From NCBI GenBank assembly GCA_030613505.1, contig JAUWLW010000003.1, forward strand, positions 1-41,386: a stretch of 41,386 nt of DNA, read 5' to 3'. The position numbers and the translations under genes are program-made. A model generated the notes under the pieces. It saw only the letters and a program-made list of their open reading frames with translations. It was not told the origin of the DNA and did not search any database. Of this stretch, positions 1-6,951 are shown one piece after another (position 1 is the first letter of the stretch; each line of letters begins with the position of its first letter). This stretch comes from Candidatus Zixiibacteriota bacterium (GTDB lineage Bacteria; RBG-13-66-14; B26-G2; WVWN01).

Positions 1-36
1 CTAAACAGCCCTTTCAAAAAACAGGAGGAGCGACGA

Positions 37-828
37 ATGAAGAAAACAGTTGTTATCATCTTAGCACTGGCCTTAGCCGCCGGGACCGCGTTCGCGGCCC
101 TGGGCACAATAGTCGCATCTTGGCCCTCGCCTGCGAATTACCCCATCGCCGCGGCGCGACCGAACAACGCGGCGTATTTTTGGCTCTACTGCAACACCTC
201 GCCCTACAGGATCTGGCAGGTCAACGCCGAAACTGGCTCTATAGTCACCTCCTACGTATCGCCGTTCACCAGCGCCACCCGCGGCCTTTCGTACAACTAC
301 AACGGCGGCGGCGGCTTGCCCAGCGGCAGCTACCTCTGGATAGGCAATTACTCCACCGACCGCATCTACCGCTGCAACTACGGCACCGGTAGCATCTACG
401 CCTCCATCCCGGCGAACCACGACATGTACGGCGGCCTCGCCGTTATGGCGACCGCCGACGGGGGCGCGGCCCCGACGCACATGCTGTCCTCCGACAGCTC
501 CCCCGCCATGACCTGGCGCCAGCACTTAACCACCGGCAGTATTTACAACTCGTTTGCGACCACGGGCGTCTACGACATCGCCTGGGACTGGCGCAATAAA
601 CTCGTCTGGCACAGGAACGGCAGCACCATATACGGGCGGACCACTACCGGTTCCGTCCAGGCGTCGTTCTCGTTCACGCGCGGCCCGGCGCTGGCGTTCT
701 CTTACTTCGGCCAGTACCTCTGGCTGGGTTCGACCACCGGCTACCACCGCATCTTCAAGATCCACTGCCCCATCAACGTCTCCGTCACGCCCACGTCGGT
801 GGGTAAAGTCAAGGCGATATTCAAGTAA
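37..828 (+). CDS. Secreted beta-propeller-like protein with C-terminal VKAxF[KR] tag
   Basis: 263 residues, function unknown. Residues 1-20 form a signal peptide (MKK, hydrophobic core, AFA cleavage site), so the protein leaves the cytoplasm. The body carries four repeats of a [T]-G-S-[IV]-x-x-S-[FYW] unit (TGSIVTSY, TGSIYASI, TGSIYNSF, TGSVQASF), each after an aromatic-rich stretch such as LWIGNYSTDRIY. This is the look of a WD/NHL-like beta-propeller; that fold is inferred. The last 14 residues, VTPTSVGKVKAIFK, match the ends of the proteins at 2099-2872 and 18804-19550. The body is clearly paralogous to 2099-2872 (shared LW-G, DRIY and AWD-RN segments). An AGGAGG ribosome site at 23-28 sets the start; the promoter lies outside the window. 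A hairpin terminator follows at 851-877, so this is probably the end of its transcript. Confidence 0.85.
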   Translation: MKKTVVIILALALAAGTAFAALGTIVASWPSPANYPIAAARPNNAAYFWLYCNTSPYRIWQVNAETGSIVTSYVSPFTSATRGLSYNYNGGGGLPSGSYLWIGNYSTDRIYRCNYGTGSIYASIPANHDMYGGLAVMATADGGAAPTHMLSSDSSPAMTWRQHLTTGSIYNSFATTGVYDIAWDWRNKLVWHRNGSTIYGRTTTGSVQASFSFTRGPALAFSYFGQYLWLGSTTGYHRIFKIHCPINVSVTPTSVGKVKAIFK

Positions 829-850
829 CTGGAAACAACGTGCCTAAAGG

Positions 851-877
851 AGCCGCCCCTCCCGGGCGGCTTCTTTT
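851..877 (+). terminator. Rho-independent terminator after first propeller gene
   Basis: Perfect 8-bp stem AGCCGCCC / GGGCGGCT (851-858 with 864-871), 5-base loop and a T-rich tail (TCTTTTT). The same stem sequence is used at 1921-1946. Confidence 0.85.
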
Positions 878-996
878 TCACGGTGAAAAGGACCGGGTAC
901 GCGGACGTTGGTCTGTAAAAGGCCGGCTACCCGGCGGAGAGAAGTAGGCAAAAGAGGCCGAACGCAAAGCCGGCCGTGGACGACCGTAGGAAACGA

Positions 997-1025
997 TTGA
1001 ACCCCGGCCGATAGTTTTGTAATAT
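997..1025 (+). promoter_or_regulatory. Sigma70-type promoter for the tandem small secreted proteins
   Basis: TTGAAC (997-1002) and TAATAT (1020-1025) are separated by exactly 17 bases, about 35 bases upstream of the start codon at 1060. Visual match only. Confidence 0.6.
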
Positions 1026-1059
1026 GTGCCGTAATAACGACCGCCCAAGGAGGTGGCCG

Positions 1060-1452
1060 ATGAGGACCTTAATATTATGTCTATTGGTAATGGCGCTTGG
1101 GCTCGCGTCGACGGCGGCCGACGACGTCGCGGGCGAATATACCGGCTTCGGCAAACAGCCCTATAGCGGCCAGCGGTACGCCTGTGAGGTAAACATAACC
1201 AAAACGGGGGACGTATATAAAATTCTTTGGTCCTTCGAAGACGAGTTCGGTTACGACGGCGTAGGCATCGTAAAGGACGGACGCCTGTGCGTGGGGTACG
1301 CGGCCCACGTCGGATACGGCGTAGCGCTATATAAAATCGAAGCCGACGGCGTGTTGGACGGCGTCTTCGGCCTGCCCGGCTTCAAGGAAACGGGAAGCGA
1401 AAAACTATATCCGGAAGAGAGCAACCGGGCCGGAGGTGAGGCCAGTGAATAA
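1060..1452 (+). CDS. Small secreted protein, first of a tandem paralogous pair
   Basis: 130 residues, function unknown. The chosen ATG at 1060 has an ideal AAGGAGG at 1048-1054 and begins directly with a signal peptide (MRTLILCLLVMALGLASTAA); an upstream in-frame ATG at 1024 would sit inside the promoter -10 element and spoil the signal peptide. The mature part has the pattern GEYTGFG, YACEV-I, G-VYKI-W, GVGI, G-L-VGY, Y-I-ADG-LDG, ending TGSEKL. The next gene has the same pattern, so the two arose by duplication. The pattern resembles a widespread small secreted beta-domain of unknown function; I cannot name the family. The stop overlaps the next gene's start by 8 bases, so translation is coupled. 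Confidence 0.75.
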   Translation: MRTLILCLLVMALGLASTAADDVAGEYTGFGKQPYSGQRYACEVNITKTGDVYKILWSFEDEFGYDGVGIVKDGRLCVGYAAHVGYGVALYKIEADGVLDGVFGLPGFKETGSEKLYPEESNRAGGEASE

Positions 1453-1879
1453 AAAGTTCTGCTTAGTTCTTATGGTTGCGGCCTTAGCCGCGGTAATCGC
1501 GTCTTGCCGGAAACCCGCCGAGGAGATAAAGGGCCCGGAGACGGCCGCGTCCGAAACCTCCGCTGAAACGGCGGCCAACGTGATATTGGAAGGTATATAC
1601 GTAGGCGGCGGCGCCGACGCCGACGGCAACGCCTACACCTGCGAAGTCGAAATAACGCCGGCTCGGAACGTGTATTGGGTTACTTACAGCGTCGGCGACA
1701 GAATCCCCTACCCCGGCGTCGGCCTAAGGCGCGGCGACCTATTCGTCGTCGGCTATCGGGACGACCGGGAGGTATACGGCGTCGTCGCGTACACGATAAA
1801 ACCGGACGGCTCGCTCGAGGGAATCTCCGCCGACCAGGACAGCACGAAAACCGGCACGGAGACGTTGAGGAGAAGATAA
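1445..1879 (+). CDS. Small lipoprotein, second of a tandem paralogous pair
   Basis: 144 residues, function unknown. The GTG at 1445 is preferred to the in-frame GTG at 1436, because 1436 falls within the GGAGG ribosome site (1432-1436). The N-terminus is a lipoprotein signal: hydrophobic stretch then lipobox IASC, giving a lipidated Cys near residue 20. A short Ala/Glu/Thr linker leads to the same domain as in the upstream gene: GIYVGGG, YTCEVEI, VYWVTYS, GVGL, L-VVGY, YGVVAYTI-PDGSLEG, and a TGTETL ending. The upstream copy lacks the lipobox Cys, so one paralogue is predicted to be soluble in the periplasm or secreted and the other membrane-anchored. It overlaps the upstream gene by 8 bases and is followed by a terminator. 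Confidence 0.75.
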   Translation: MNKKFCLVLMVAALAAVIASCRKPAEEIKGPETAASETSAETAANVILEGIYVGGGADADGNAYTCEVEITPARNVYWVTYSVGDRIPYPGVGLRRGDLFVVGYRDDREVYGVVAYTIKPDGSLEGISADQDSTKTGTETLRRR

Positions 1880-1914
1880 GCCTCGCGAATTATCGGTATA
1901 AGCTTATTTCCAAA

Positions 1915-1946
1915 GAAAAAAAGCCGCCCCGGAGGGCGGCTTTTTT
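1915..1946 (+). terminator. Rho-independent terminator after lipoprotein pair
   Basis: Stem AAGCCGCCC / GGGCGGCTT (1921-1929 with 1934-1942), 4-base loop, preceded by A-rich and followed by T-rich sequence, so it may work in both directions. Confidence 0.9.
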
Positions 1947-1985
1947 CCGTTTGGAGAGAACGCGCTAAATAATCCGCCGGTAAAT

Positions 1986-2014
1986 TTGACTCAGGCCGAT
2001 TAATGCGCTATATT
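1986..2014 (+). promoter_or_regulatory. Sigma70-type promoter for second propeller gene
   Basis: TTGACT (1986-1991), 17-base spacer, TATATT (2009-2014). The leader to the start codon at 2099 is about 80 bases. A second TATAAT at 2061-2066 has no convincing -35 partner. Confidence 0.65.
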
Positions 2015-2098
2015 CTTAATGTGAAGCTTTAATAAATACGACGAAAACGTCACCTCCGACTATAATACGGGCGAAGCCCGAGAGGAGGTAAACTTCTT

Positions 2099-2872
2099 AT
2101 GAAACGCTTGGCGTTTATTTTAACGGCGCTGGTAATTATCGCCGGTTCTACCTCCCTGGCGCGTTTGGGCGACGTAAAGAGATCCTTCCCGGCGCCGGGC
2201 AACCAGGTCCGCGGCATGGCCCGCTCGACCATACGTTTGTTCGTAATCGATTACGGGAGCGCCACTAGGGTCTATCGCTTGTCCCCCGTCACCGGGTCCT
2301 CGTACGGCTCGTGGACCACATCTTTCAGCAATAAATGCTCCGGCCTCGCATTCTCCGACGGCGGCGTCCTCTGGATAGGCTGCGACGGCGAAGACCGCGT
2401 CTATAAATGCAAAGCCCTTACGGGGAGCGTTTATTACCACTGGAACGCCGGCCACCAACCCTACGGCGTAGCGCCGTTTTGCAATTCCGACGGCGGCATC
2501 GGCACCACCGCCATCTTCACCTCCGACTCCGCGCCGTCGTTCTGTTGGCGCCACAATATGACAAGCGGCAGCATTCTCTCGTCCTTTGGGATGGCGAGCG
2601 CAAGCTCCTTCGACATAGCCTGGGACCAGCGCAACAACCTCATATGGAAAGGCTCCCTCCCGAACGTGGTCTACGGGTACAATACCGCCGGTTCCGTCGC
2701 GGCTTCGTTCACCGTGCCCGGCCACTCCCCCCGCGGCCTGGCGTACTACAACCAGTACCTCTGGGTCGGATGCGACGCCAACGACCGCATCTACCAGGTC
2801 CATTGCCCGGGCGACATCACGTCCGACGTTTCGCCCGCTTCCTTCGGCGAAGTTAAAGCTTTATTCCGTTAA
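2099..2872 (+). CDS. Secreted beta-propeller-like protein with C-terminal VKAxFR tag, paralogue of 37-828
   Basis: 257 residues, function unknown. Signal peptide at residues 1-21 (MKRLAFILTALVIIAGSTSLA). Repeats of a G-S-x-x-x-S-[FW] unit (TGSSYGSW, TGSVYYHW, SGSILSSF, AGSVAASF) alternate with LWIGCDGEDRVY and LWVGCDANDRIY strands, giving at least four blade-like units. This and the collinear AWD-RNN-IW region show common ancestry with 37-828. Both also have an HCP triplet about 20 residues before the C-terminus. The final 14 residues, VSPASFGEVKALFR, form the tag shared with 37-828 and 18804-19550. The start has a GAGGAGGT ribosome site at 2081-2088. It is a single-gene transcript with its own promoter and terminator. 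Extracellular or surface location is inferred from the signal peptide only. Confidence 0.85.
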   Translation: MKRLAFILTALVIIAGSTSLARLGDVKRSFPAPGNQVRGMARSTIRLFVIDYGSATRVYRLSPVTGSSYGSWTTSFSNKCSGLAFSDGGVLWIGCDGEDRVYKCKALTGSVYYHWNAGHQPYGVAPFCNSDGGIGTTAIFTSDSAPSFCWRHNMTSGSILSSFGMASASSFDIAWDQRNNLIWKGSLPNVVYGYNTAGSVAASFTVPGHSPRGLAYYNQYLWVGCDANDRIYQVHCPGDITSDVSPASFGEVKALFR

Positions 2873-2885
2873 GAGGGTATCGCTG

Positions 2886-2917
2886 AAAAAAAGCCGCCCC
2901 GCAAGGCGGCTTTTTTC
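2886..2917. terminator. Bidirectional terminator between convergent genes
   Basis: AAAAAAAGCCGCC, CCGCAA loop, GGCGGCTTTTTT. The A/T-flanked stem serves the + strand propeller gene and the - strand M50 gene that ends at 2935. Confidence 0.9.
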
Positions 2918-2934
2918 GTCGTAAATACGGACGC

Positions 2935-3648
2935 TTATAGGCTGAACATCGCCGCGTAAAAGTACCAAAGTTCATTGAGCGAAAAGCCCGTAGACAGGCG
3001 CATCAAGACTTTTATCGGCGGCATTACGAACCACTGGAAAAAGGGAAACCCTATTGACGGCCCGAGGAATATCGCCAGAAAGAAGACGATGAGGACGGTC
3101 CGGCCATAGCGACCGATGAAGCGGCCGTACGACGCCGCGGCGGCGCGCGGTAAAATGGCCCACAACACGTTCGAGCCGTCGAGCGGCGGTATCGGTAACA
3201 GGTTGAATATGGCGAGTATGAAATTTATATAGACGGCGTTGAACAATACGAGGTAGACGAGACGAAGCCAGGAGGACTCGAAAGCCGCCGGCGTCTTGAG
3301 CGCGTACGCGAATATAACGCCCAACCCTATCCCCAGCACGACCCCCAGCACGAGGTTCGACACCGGCCCCGCGAGCGACGTAATCAATATTCCTTTGCGC
3401 GGGTCGCGGAAGTTCCGCGCATCAACCGGCACCGGCTTCGCCCATCCGATGCGCGCGACGAAGAGGGCTACCGTGCCCAGAAGGTCCAGGTGCTTCAACG
3501 GGTTGAAGCTCAGCCGCCCCGCCAGCTTAGCCGTCGGGTCGCCGAGGCGCCAGGCCGCGTAGCCGTGGCAAAATTCGTGCACGACGAGGCCGAAGAGTAT
3601 CCCCGGCGCCAGGTAAAGCTTATCGAGCCACCAATCGGGGGTAAACAT
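2935..3648 (-). CDS. Site-2 protease family (M50) membrane metalloprotease
   Basis: 237 residues, several membrane segments. The zinc motif HEFCH is at residues 24-28 inside the first hydrophobic stretch (His24, Glu25, His28), and the third metal ligand lies in the LLPIPPLDG segment (Asp157), in the usual order for M50 intramembrane proteases. It is short and has no PDZ domain, unlike RseP, so it belongs with the small YwhC/Rip3-like M50 proteins whose substrates are mostly unknown. It is the last gene of the envelope operon, 3 bases after the Xer recombinase stop, and ends just before a terminator. Substrate unknown. Confidence 0.88.
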   Translation of the reverse strand: MFTPDWWLDKLYLAPGILFGLVVHEFCHGYAAWRLGDPTAKLAGRLSFNPLKHLDLLGTVALFVARIGWAKPVPVDARNFRDPRKGILITSLAGPVSNLVLGVVLGIGLGVIFAYALKTPAAFESSWLRLVYLVLFNAVYINFILAIFNLLPIPPLDGSNVLWAILPRAAAASYGRFIGRYGRTVLIVFFLAIFLGPSIGFPFFQWFVMPPIKVLMRLSTGFSLNELWYFYAAMFSL

Positions 3649-3651
3649 AAC

Positions 3652-4590
3652 CTACTTCCTCGGGTGATATTTGTCGTGGAATTCTTTAAGGCGTTTCGTA
3701 TCTAAATGGGCGTAAATCTGTGTGGTCGTTATATTTGCGTGTCCCAATAATTCTTGGACGGTTCTTATGTCGGCGCCCGCTTGTACGAGATGGGTCGCGA
3801 AGGTATGCCGAAAAAGGTGCGGCTTAACACCCGGGACGCCGGCCAGCGCCGCATACCTTTTGACGGTTTTCCACAACAGCTGCCGACTAACGTGCCGGTC
3901 GCGGCCTCGCGGCGACGGGAAAAGGTACGGCCCCTCCCCTTTACCCGCCGCGTCCAACAAACTTAAATATTTTTCCACGTAACCCTTCGCAACGGCGCCG
4001 AACGGCACTAGGCGCTCCTTTCCTCCCTTCCCCCGAACCCGCAGAAGCACCAGGTTCAAATCCACCTCCGCCCGCTTCAAGCCAACTAGCTCGCTTGCCC
4101 TCAGGCCACAACCGTACGCCAGCGCGAGCATCGCGACGTCGCGCGACGTGTTCAACATTATTTTCGCGTTCCCCGACGCTTCCGCGGCGTCAAGTGCTCG
4201 AGCCGCCGCGCCGATTATCCCCTCCACCTCGTCGACGTGAAGGTAATCCGGAAGCCGCGACGGCGTCTTGGGCGACTCCACGAATTCCAGCGGCGACGCC
4301 TCGACCTCACCCTCGTCGCAGAGATAACGGTAAAAGACGCGCAACGAAGACAGCCGCCGCGAGAGTGACGTCGCCGCGGCGCCCCCGGCCGAAAGCTTCC
4401 GTACGTACGCCACGACGTCCGCCAACGCGGCGCTGCGGAAATCGCCGCAAAAAGCGACGAAGTCGTTGACGTCCCGTACGTACGCGGCGACCGTGTTTTC
4501 CGCCAGGCCGCACTCGGCGATTAGGTAAGCTTTAAAGCCGCGGAGAGCCGTCGCAACATCCCGGCCGGCCGTCTCGTCGCCGCCGATCAT
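3652..4590 (-). CDS. Tyrosine recombinase of the XerC/XerD family
   Basis: About 312 residues, standard Xer length. N-terminal SAM-like core-binding domain (about 1-100) and C-terminal catalytic domain with GCGLRASELVGL (first Arg), the beta-hairpin Lys in GKGGKERLVPFG, HLFRHTFATHL (His-x-x-Arg), LLGHANITTTQIYAHLD (His and nucleophilic Tyr). Family members resolve chromosome dimers at dif with FtsK. The ATG at 4590 overlaps the upstream stop as ATGA; the GTG at 4596 is less likely. No repeats, phage or integron features adjoin it, so it looks like the housekeeping Xer. Whether it works alone or with a partner cannot be told here, so I give no C/D letter. Confidence 0.9.
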   Translation of the reverse strand: MIGGDETAGRDVATALRGFKAYLIAECGLAENTVAAYVRDVNDFVAFCGDFRSAALADVVAYVRKLSAGGAAATSLSRRLSSLRVFYRYLCDEGEVEASPLEFVESPKTPSRLPDYLHVDEVEGIIGAAARALDAAEASGNAKIMLNTSRDVAMLALAYGCGLRASELVGLKRAEVDLNLVLLRVRGKGGKERLVPFGAVAKGYVEKYLSLLDAAGKGEGPYLFPSPRGRDRHVSRQLLWKTVKRYAALAGVPGVKPHLFRHTFATHLVQAGADIRTVQELLGHANITTTQIYAHLDTKRLKEFHDKYHPRK

Positions 4591-5171
4591 ACCCACCCCG
4601 ACGCGAAGAAAGGGTTCGACCTTTTCTCACGGGCGACCGTGGTTCGCTCGCCGTGGCCGGGATAGATAATCGTGTCGCCGGCTAAGGAGAAGATACGCTC
4701 GCGGATCGAATTAAATAGTGCCTCGGCCGAGCCGCCCGGCAAATCTGTGCGTCCCACGCCTTCCGCGAAAAGGGTGTCGCCCGAAAAAAGTACGCCCGGC
4801 GCGTAAAAACACGAAGAGCCAAGCGTGTGACCCGGCGTTGCGATTACCGTCAAAGAGATGTCGCCGAATTCGAGGCGGTCCCCGTCGTTTAACAGCCTCG
4901 CGGGCCGGACGCCGACATATCCTTCCAACGACGCCAGGTCCCGGCGAGGAGCCATAAAAGGCGCGCCGGTTTCGGCAACCAGTTCGTCCACGGCGCCGAC
5001 GTGGTCCGAGTGCCCGTGGGTTACCAATATCGCCGCAACCTCCCGACCGCCGACGGCCTTTAAAACCCTATTCGCTTCTGCGCCGGGGTCGATAACTACG
5101 GCGTCCCCCCCAGCTGAGACAACGTAGCAGTTGGCCGCGAGCGGCCCGACAACTAACCCTTCCACTTCCAA
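4587..5171 (-). CDS. Metallo-beta-lactamase-fold hydrolase, glyoxalase II-like
   Basis: 194 residues. Metal site residues are all visible: THGHSDH (His52, His54, Asp56, His57), PGHTLGS (His115), SGDTLF (Asp132) and YPGHGE (His173). This is the compact YcbL/GloB-like group that hydrolyses thioesters such as S-lactoylglutathione or similar; the real substrate is not decided by sequence. The full-length start at 5171 is a TTG, with GAGGAA upstream; an in-frame GTG two codons later (5165) is an alternative. It lies between lpxI and the recombinase, separated by 2 bases from lpxI and overlapping the recombinase by 4. Confidence 0.88.
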   Translation of the reverse strand: MEVEGLVVGPLAANCYVVSAGGDAVVIDPGAEANRVLKAVGGREVAAILVTHGHSDHVGAVDELVAETGAPFMAPRRDLASLEGYVGVRPARLLNDGDRLEFGDISLTVIATPGHTLGSSCFYAPGVLFSGDTLFAEGVGRTDLPGGSAEALFNSIRERIFSLAGDTIIYPGHGERTTVAREKRSNPFFASGWV

Positions 5172-5173
5172 AG

Positions 5174-6007
5174 CTAGCGTTCCTCTACGCCGACGACGGT
5201 AATTTTACCGCCGTTGGCCGCGGCTACCACTTCCTCGGGATCGATCAAAAAAGAGGAGCCGGCCTCCAGAGCCAATACTTTCAAACCGCCCGACAACACC
5301 AGCCTGAGCGTCGCAAGGCCCACCGTCGGTATGTCGAAGCGACGGTCCTGACCAGGTTTCATAGCCTTTACGACGACGCCGCCCTTGCCCTCCGCCAATA
5401 TCGCGCCCCGGCGCACCGTCTCGTCGGTGCCCTCCAACGCCTCCGCCGCCAGGACCGCCTTGTTGCGCACGACTATCGTTTGGCCGATACCCAAGGACGC
5501 GAGCCCACGCGCTTTCTCCAGGCCGAATGCTATGTCCTCGTACTCTTTTTTGGTCGGCTTACGTTTCGTATAAACTCTAGGTTGAACGACGTACCGCTCG
5601 AGGACATCGGTCTGGGCGAGCACGTCGAACCCCTCTTTTTCAAGTTCGCGGACGAGCTCTGCCATTAACTTGTCGTCGGTAAAGTCGCGAACGCGCGCCA
5701 GAATTTTCACGGCCCGAGCGTCGAATTTCAACCCTGCCAACACGGGCGCCTTTTCGACCTTGCCGGCGAAGACGCAATACCGCGCGCCGTTTTGTTTTAA
5801 TAATCTTATCGTTCTGCCGGCCTGCCCCAAGCTTACGCGCTCGACGTGGATCCGGTCCTTCAACCGGCGCGCCGCGTCGTCGGTTACGCAAACGGCGAAG
5901 ACGCCGGCCACGCCCTCGGGATGGCGAATAACGGCCTCTTCTACGATCAAAAGCGGCATTTGGCCCGATCCCGCGATTACGCCTATTTTCCCGTTAAGCT
6001 TTTCCAC
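5174..6007 (-). CDS. lpxI: LpxI, UDP-2,3-diacylglucosamine pyrophosphatase
   Basis: 277 residues, matching the LpxI (DUF1009) family length. It hydrolyses UDP-2,3-diacylglucosamine to lipid X and UMP, the fourth step of lipid A synthesis, in lineages lacking LpxH. Evidence: N-terminal GVIAGSGQMPLLI, the conserved middle QTIVVRNKAVLAAEALEGTD and the C-terminal KAMKPGQDRRFDIPTVG block, which holds catalytic-domain residues. It follows lpxA by 62 bases in the same operon, as in many LpxI genomes. The full-length frame begins with GTG at 6007 without a clear ribosome site, so the exact start is uncertain by a few codons. Confidence 0.93.
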   Translation of the reverse strand: MEKLNGKIGVIAGSGQMPLLIVEEAVIRHPEGVAGVFAVCVTDDAARRLKDRIHVERVSLGQAGRTIRLLKQNGARYCVFAGKVEKAPVLAGLKFDARAVKILARVRDFTDDKLMAELVRELEKEGFDVLAQTDVLERYVVQPRVYTKRKPTKKEYEDIAFGLEKARGLASLGIGQTIVVRNKAVLAAEALEGTDETVRRGAILAEGKGGVVVKAMKPGQDRRFDIPTVGLATLRLVLSGGLKVLALEAGSSFLIDPEEVVAAANGGKITVVGVEER

Positions 6008-6069
6008 AGCGAGCTATTTTCATGCTAACAAGTTACTTTAACGCTTACTTGTAACCGCTTAATAATAAG

Positions 6070-6843
6070 TCATTTTAGGATACCGCGTTTCGTTCGCTTA
6101 AGGAAATCGATAACGTCGCGGACTTCGGCGACCTGGCCCAGCTCGGCTTCCAGCCTCTCGACGGCTTGGGCCGTATTAAGGTCCTCGCGGTATATTATAT
6201 GGTACGCGCGCTTAAGAGCCGTCCTCGTTTCCACCGGGAAGCCGCAGCGTTGGAGCCCCACGACGTTAATGCCGGCGACTCGCGTGGGGTCGCTGGCCGT
6301 CAATCCGTACGGAATTACGTCCTGGCTGACGCGGCTCATGCCACCAATATAAGCGTGCTTGCCTATGTGCGAGAACTGGTGCACAGCCGAAAGGCCGCCG
6401 ACGAAAGCGAATTCGCCAATTTCCACGTGGCCGGCGACCTGCGCGCAGTTAGCCAAAGCGACGTTATCTTCCAATACGCAATCGTGTGCGACGTGGGCGT
6501 AAGCCATTAATAGGCAATTATTTCCTACTTTTGTAGTTCCCGAGGCCTTCGTGCCACGGTTAATAGTAACGAACTCGCGTATCGTCGTACCATCGCCTAT
6601 GGTCACGTCCGACTCTTCGCCTTCGAACTTCAAATCTTGCGGAATCGTCCCTAAAACGGCGTGCGAGAAGACACGACACTTCTCCCCCAAAGCGACGGGA
6701 CCTTCGAGCACCGCGTGCGGCCCGATGGCCGTACCCGCGCCGATAACGGCGGGCCCACCAATAATCGCGTACGGCCCGACCACAACGCCTTCACCCAATT
6801 CGGCGTGGCTGTCGACGATAGCCGTTCTATGTATATCAACCAT
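6070..6843 (-). CDS. lpxA: LpxA, UDP-N-acetylglucosamine O-acyltransferase
   Basis: 257 residues, normal length. First step of lipid A synthesis: transfer of a 3-hydroxyacyl chain from ACP to the 3-OH of UDP-GlcNAc in the cytoplasm. The N-terminal two thirds are hexapeptide repeats (left-handed beta helix), for example AIVDSHAELGEGVVVGPYAI. The catalytic His is in HVAHDC (His120). The LpxA signature QDVIPYGLTASDPTRVAGIN separates it from LpxD, and a helical C-terminus follows (VIDFLKRTKRGI). It lies 108 bases downstream of lpxC-fabZ, where a possible internal promoter is seen (6910-6938). Confidence 0.96.
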   Translation of the reverse strand: MVDIHRTAIVDSHAELGEGVVVGPYAIIGGPAVIGAGTAIGPHAVLEGPVALGEKCRVFSHAVLGTIPQDLKFEGEESDVTIGDGTTIREFVTINRGTKASGTTKVGNNCLLMAYAHVAHDCVLEDNVALANCAQVAGHVEIGEFAFVGGLSAVHQFSHIGKHAYIGGMSRVSQDVIPYGLTASDPTRVAGINVVGLQRCGFPVETRTALKRAYHIIYREDLNTAQAVERLEAELGQVAEVRDVIDFLKRTKRGILK

Positions 6844-6909
6844 TTATTATTCGCCTTTTCGACGTATTATTAACATCAACTATTTACGCTTAAGCCTTTG
6901 ATATGTCGC

Positions 6910-6938
6910 AGTTTACGGCTAGCGGAATTAATTTTCAA
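6910..6938 (-). promoter_or_regulatory. Possible internal promoter upstream of lpxA
   Basis: On the minus strand TTGAAA (6933-6938), 17-base spacer, TAAACT (6910-6915), in the 108-base gap between lpxC-fabZ and lpxA. Weak evidence; could give separate control of lpxA-lpxI and the genes after it. Confidence 0.35.
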
Positions 6939-6951
6939 CATATGACGAAGT

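Noticed and set aside
2061-2066. TATAAT as the promoter of the second propeller gene
   Set aside because: The hexamer is perfect but lacks a -35 partner; the element pair at 1986-2014 has correct spacing and better overall match.
3652-4590. Integrase of a mobile element
   Set aside because: The tyrosine recombinase has the length and order of housekeeping Xer proteins, sits in an operon with lipid A genes, and has no att-like repeats or phage genes nearby.
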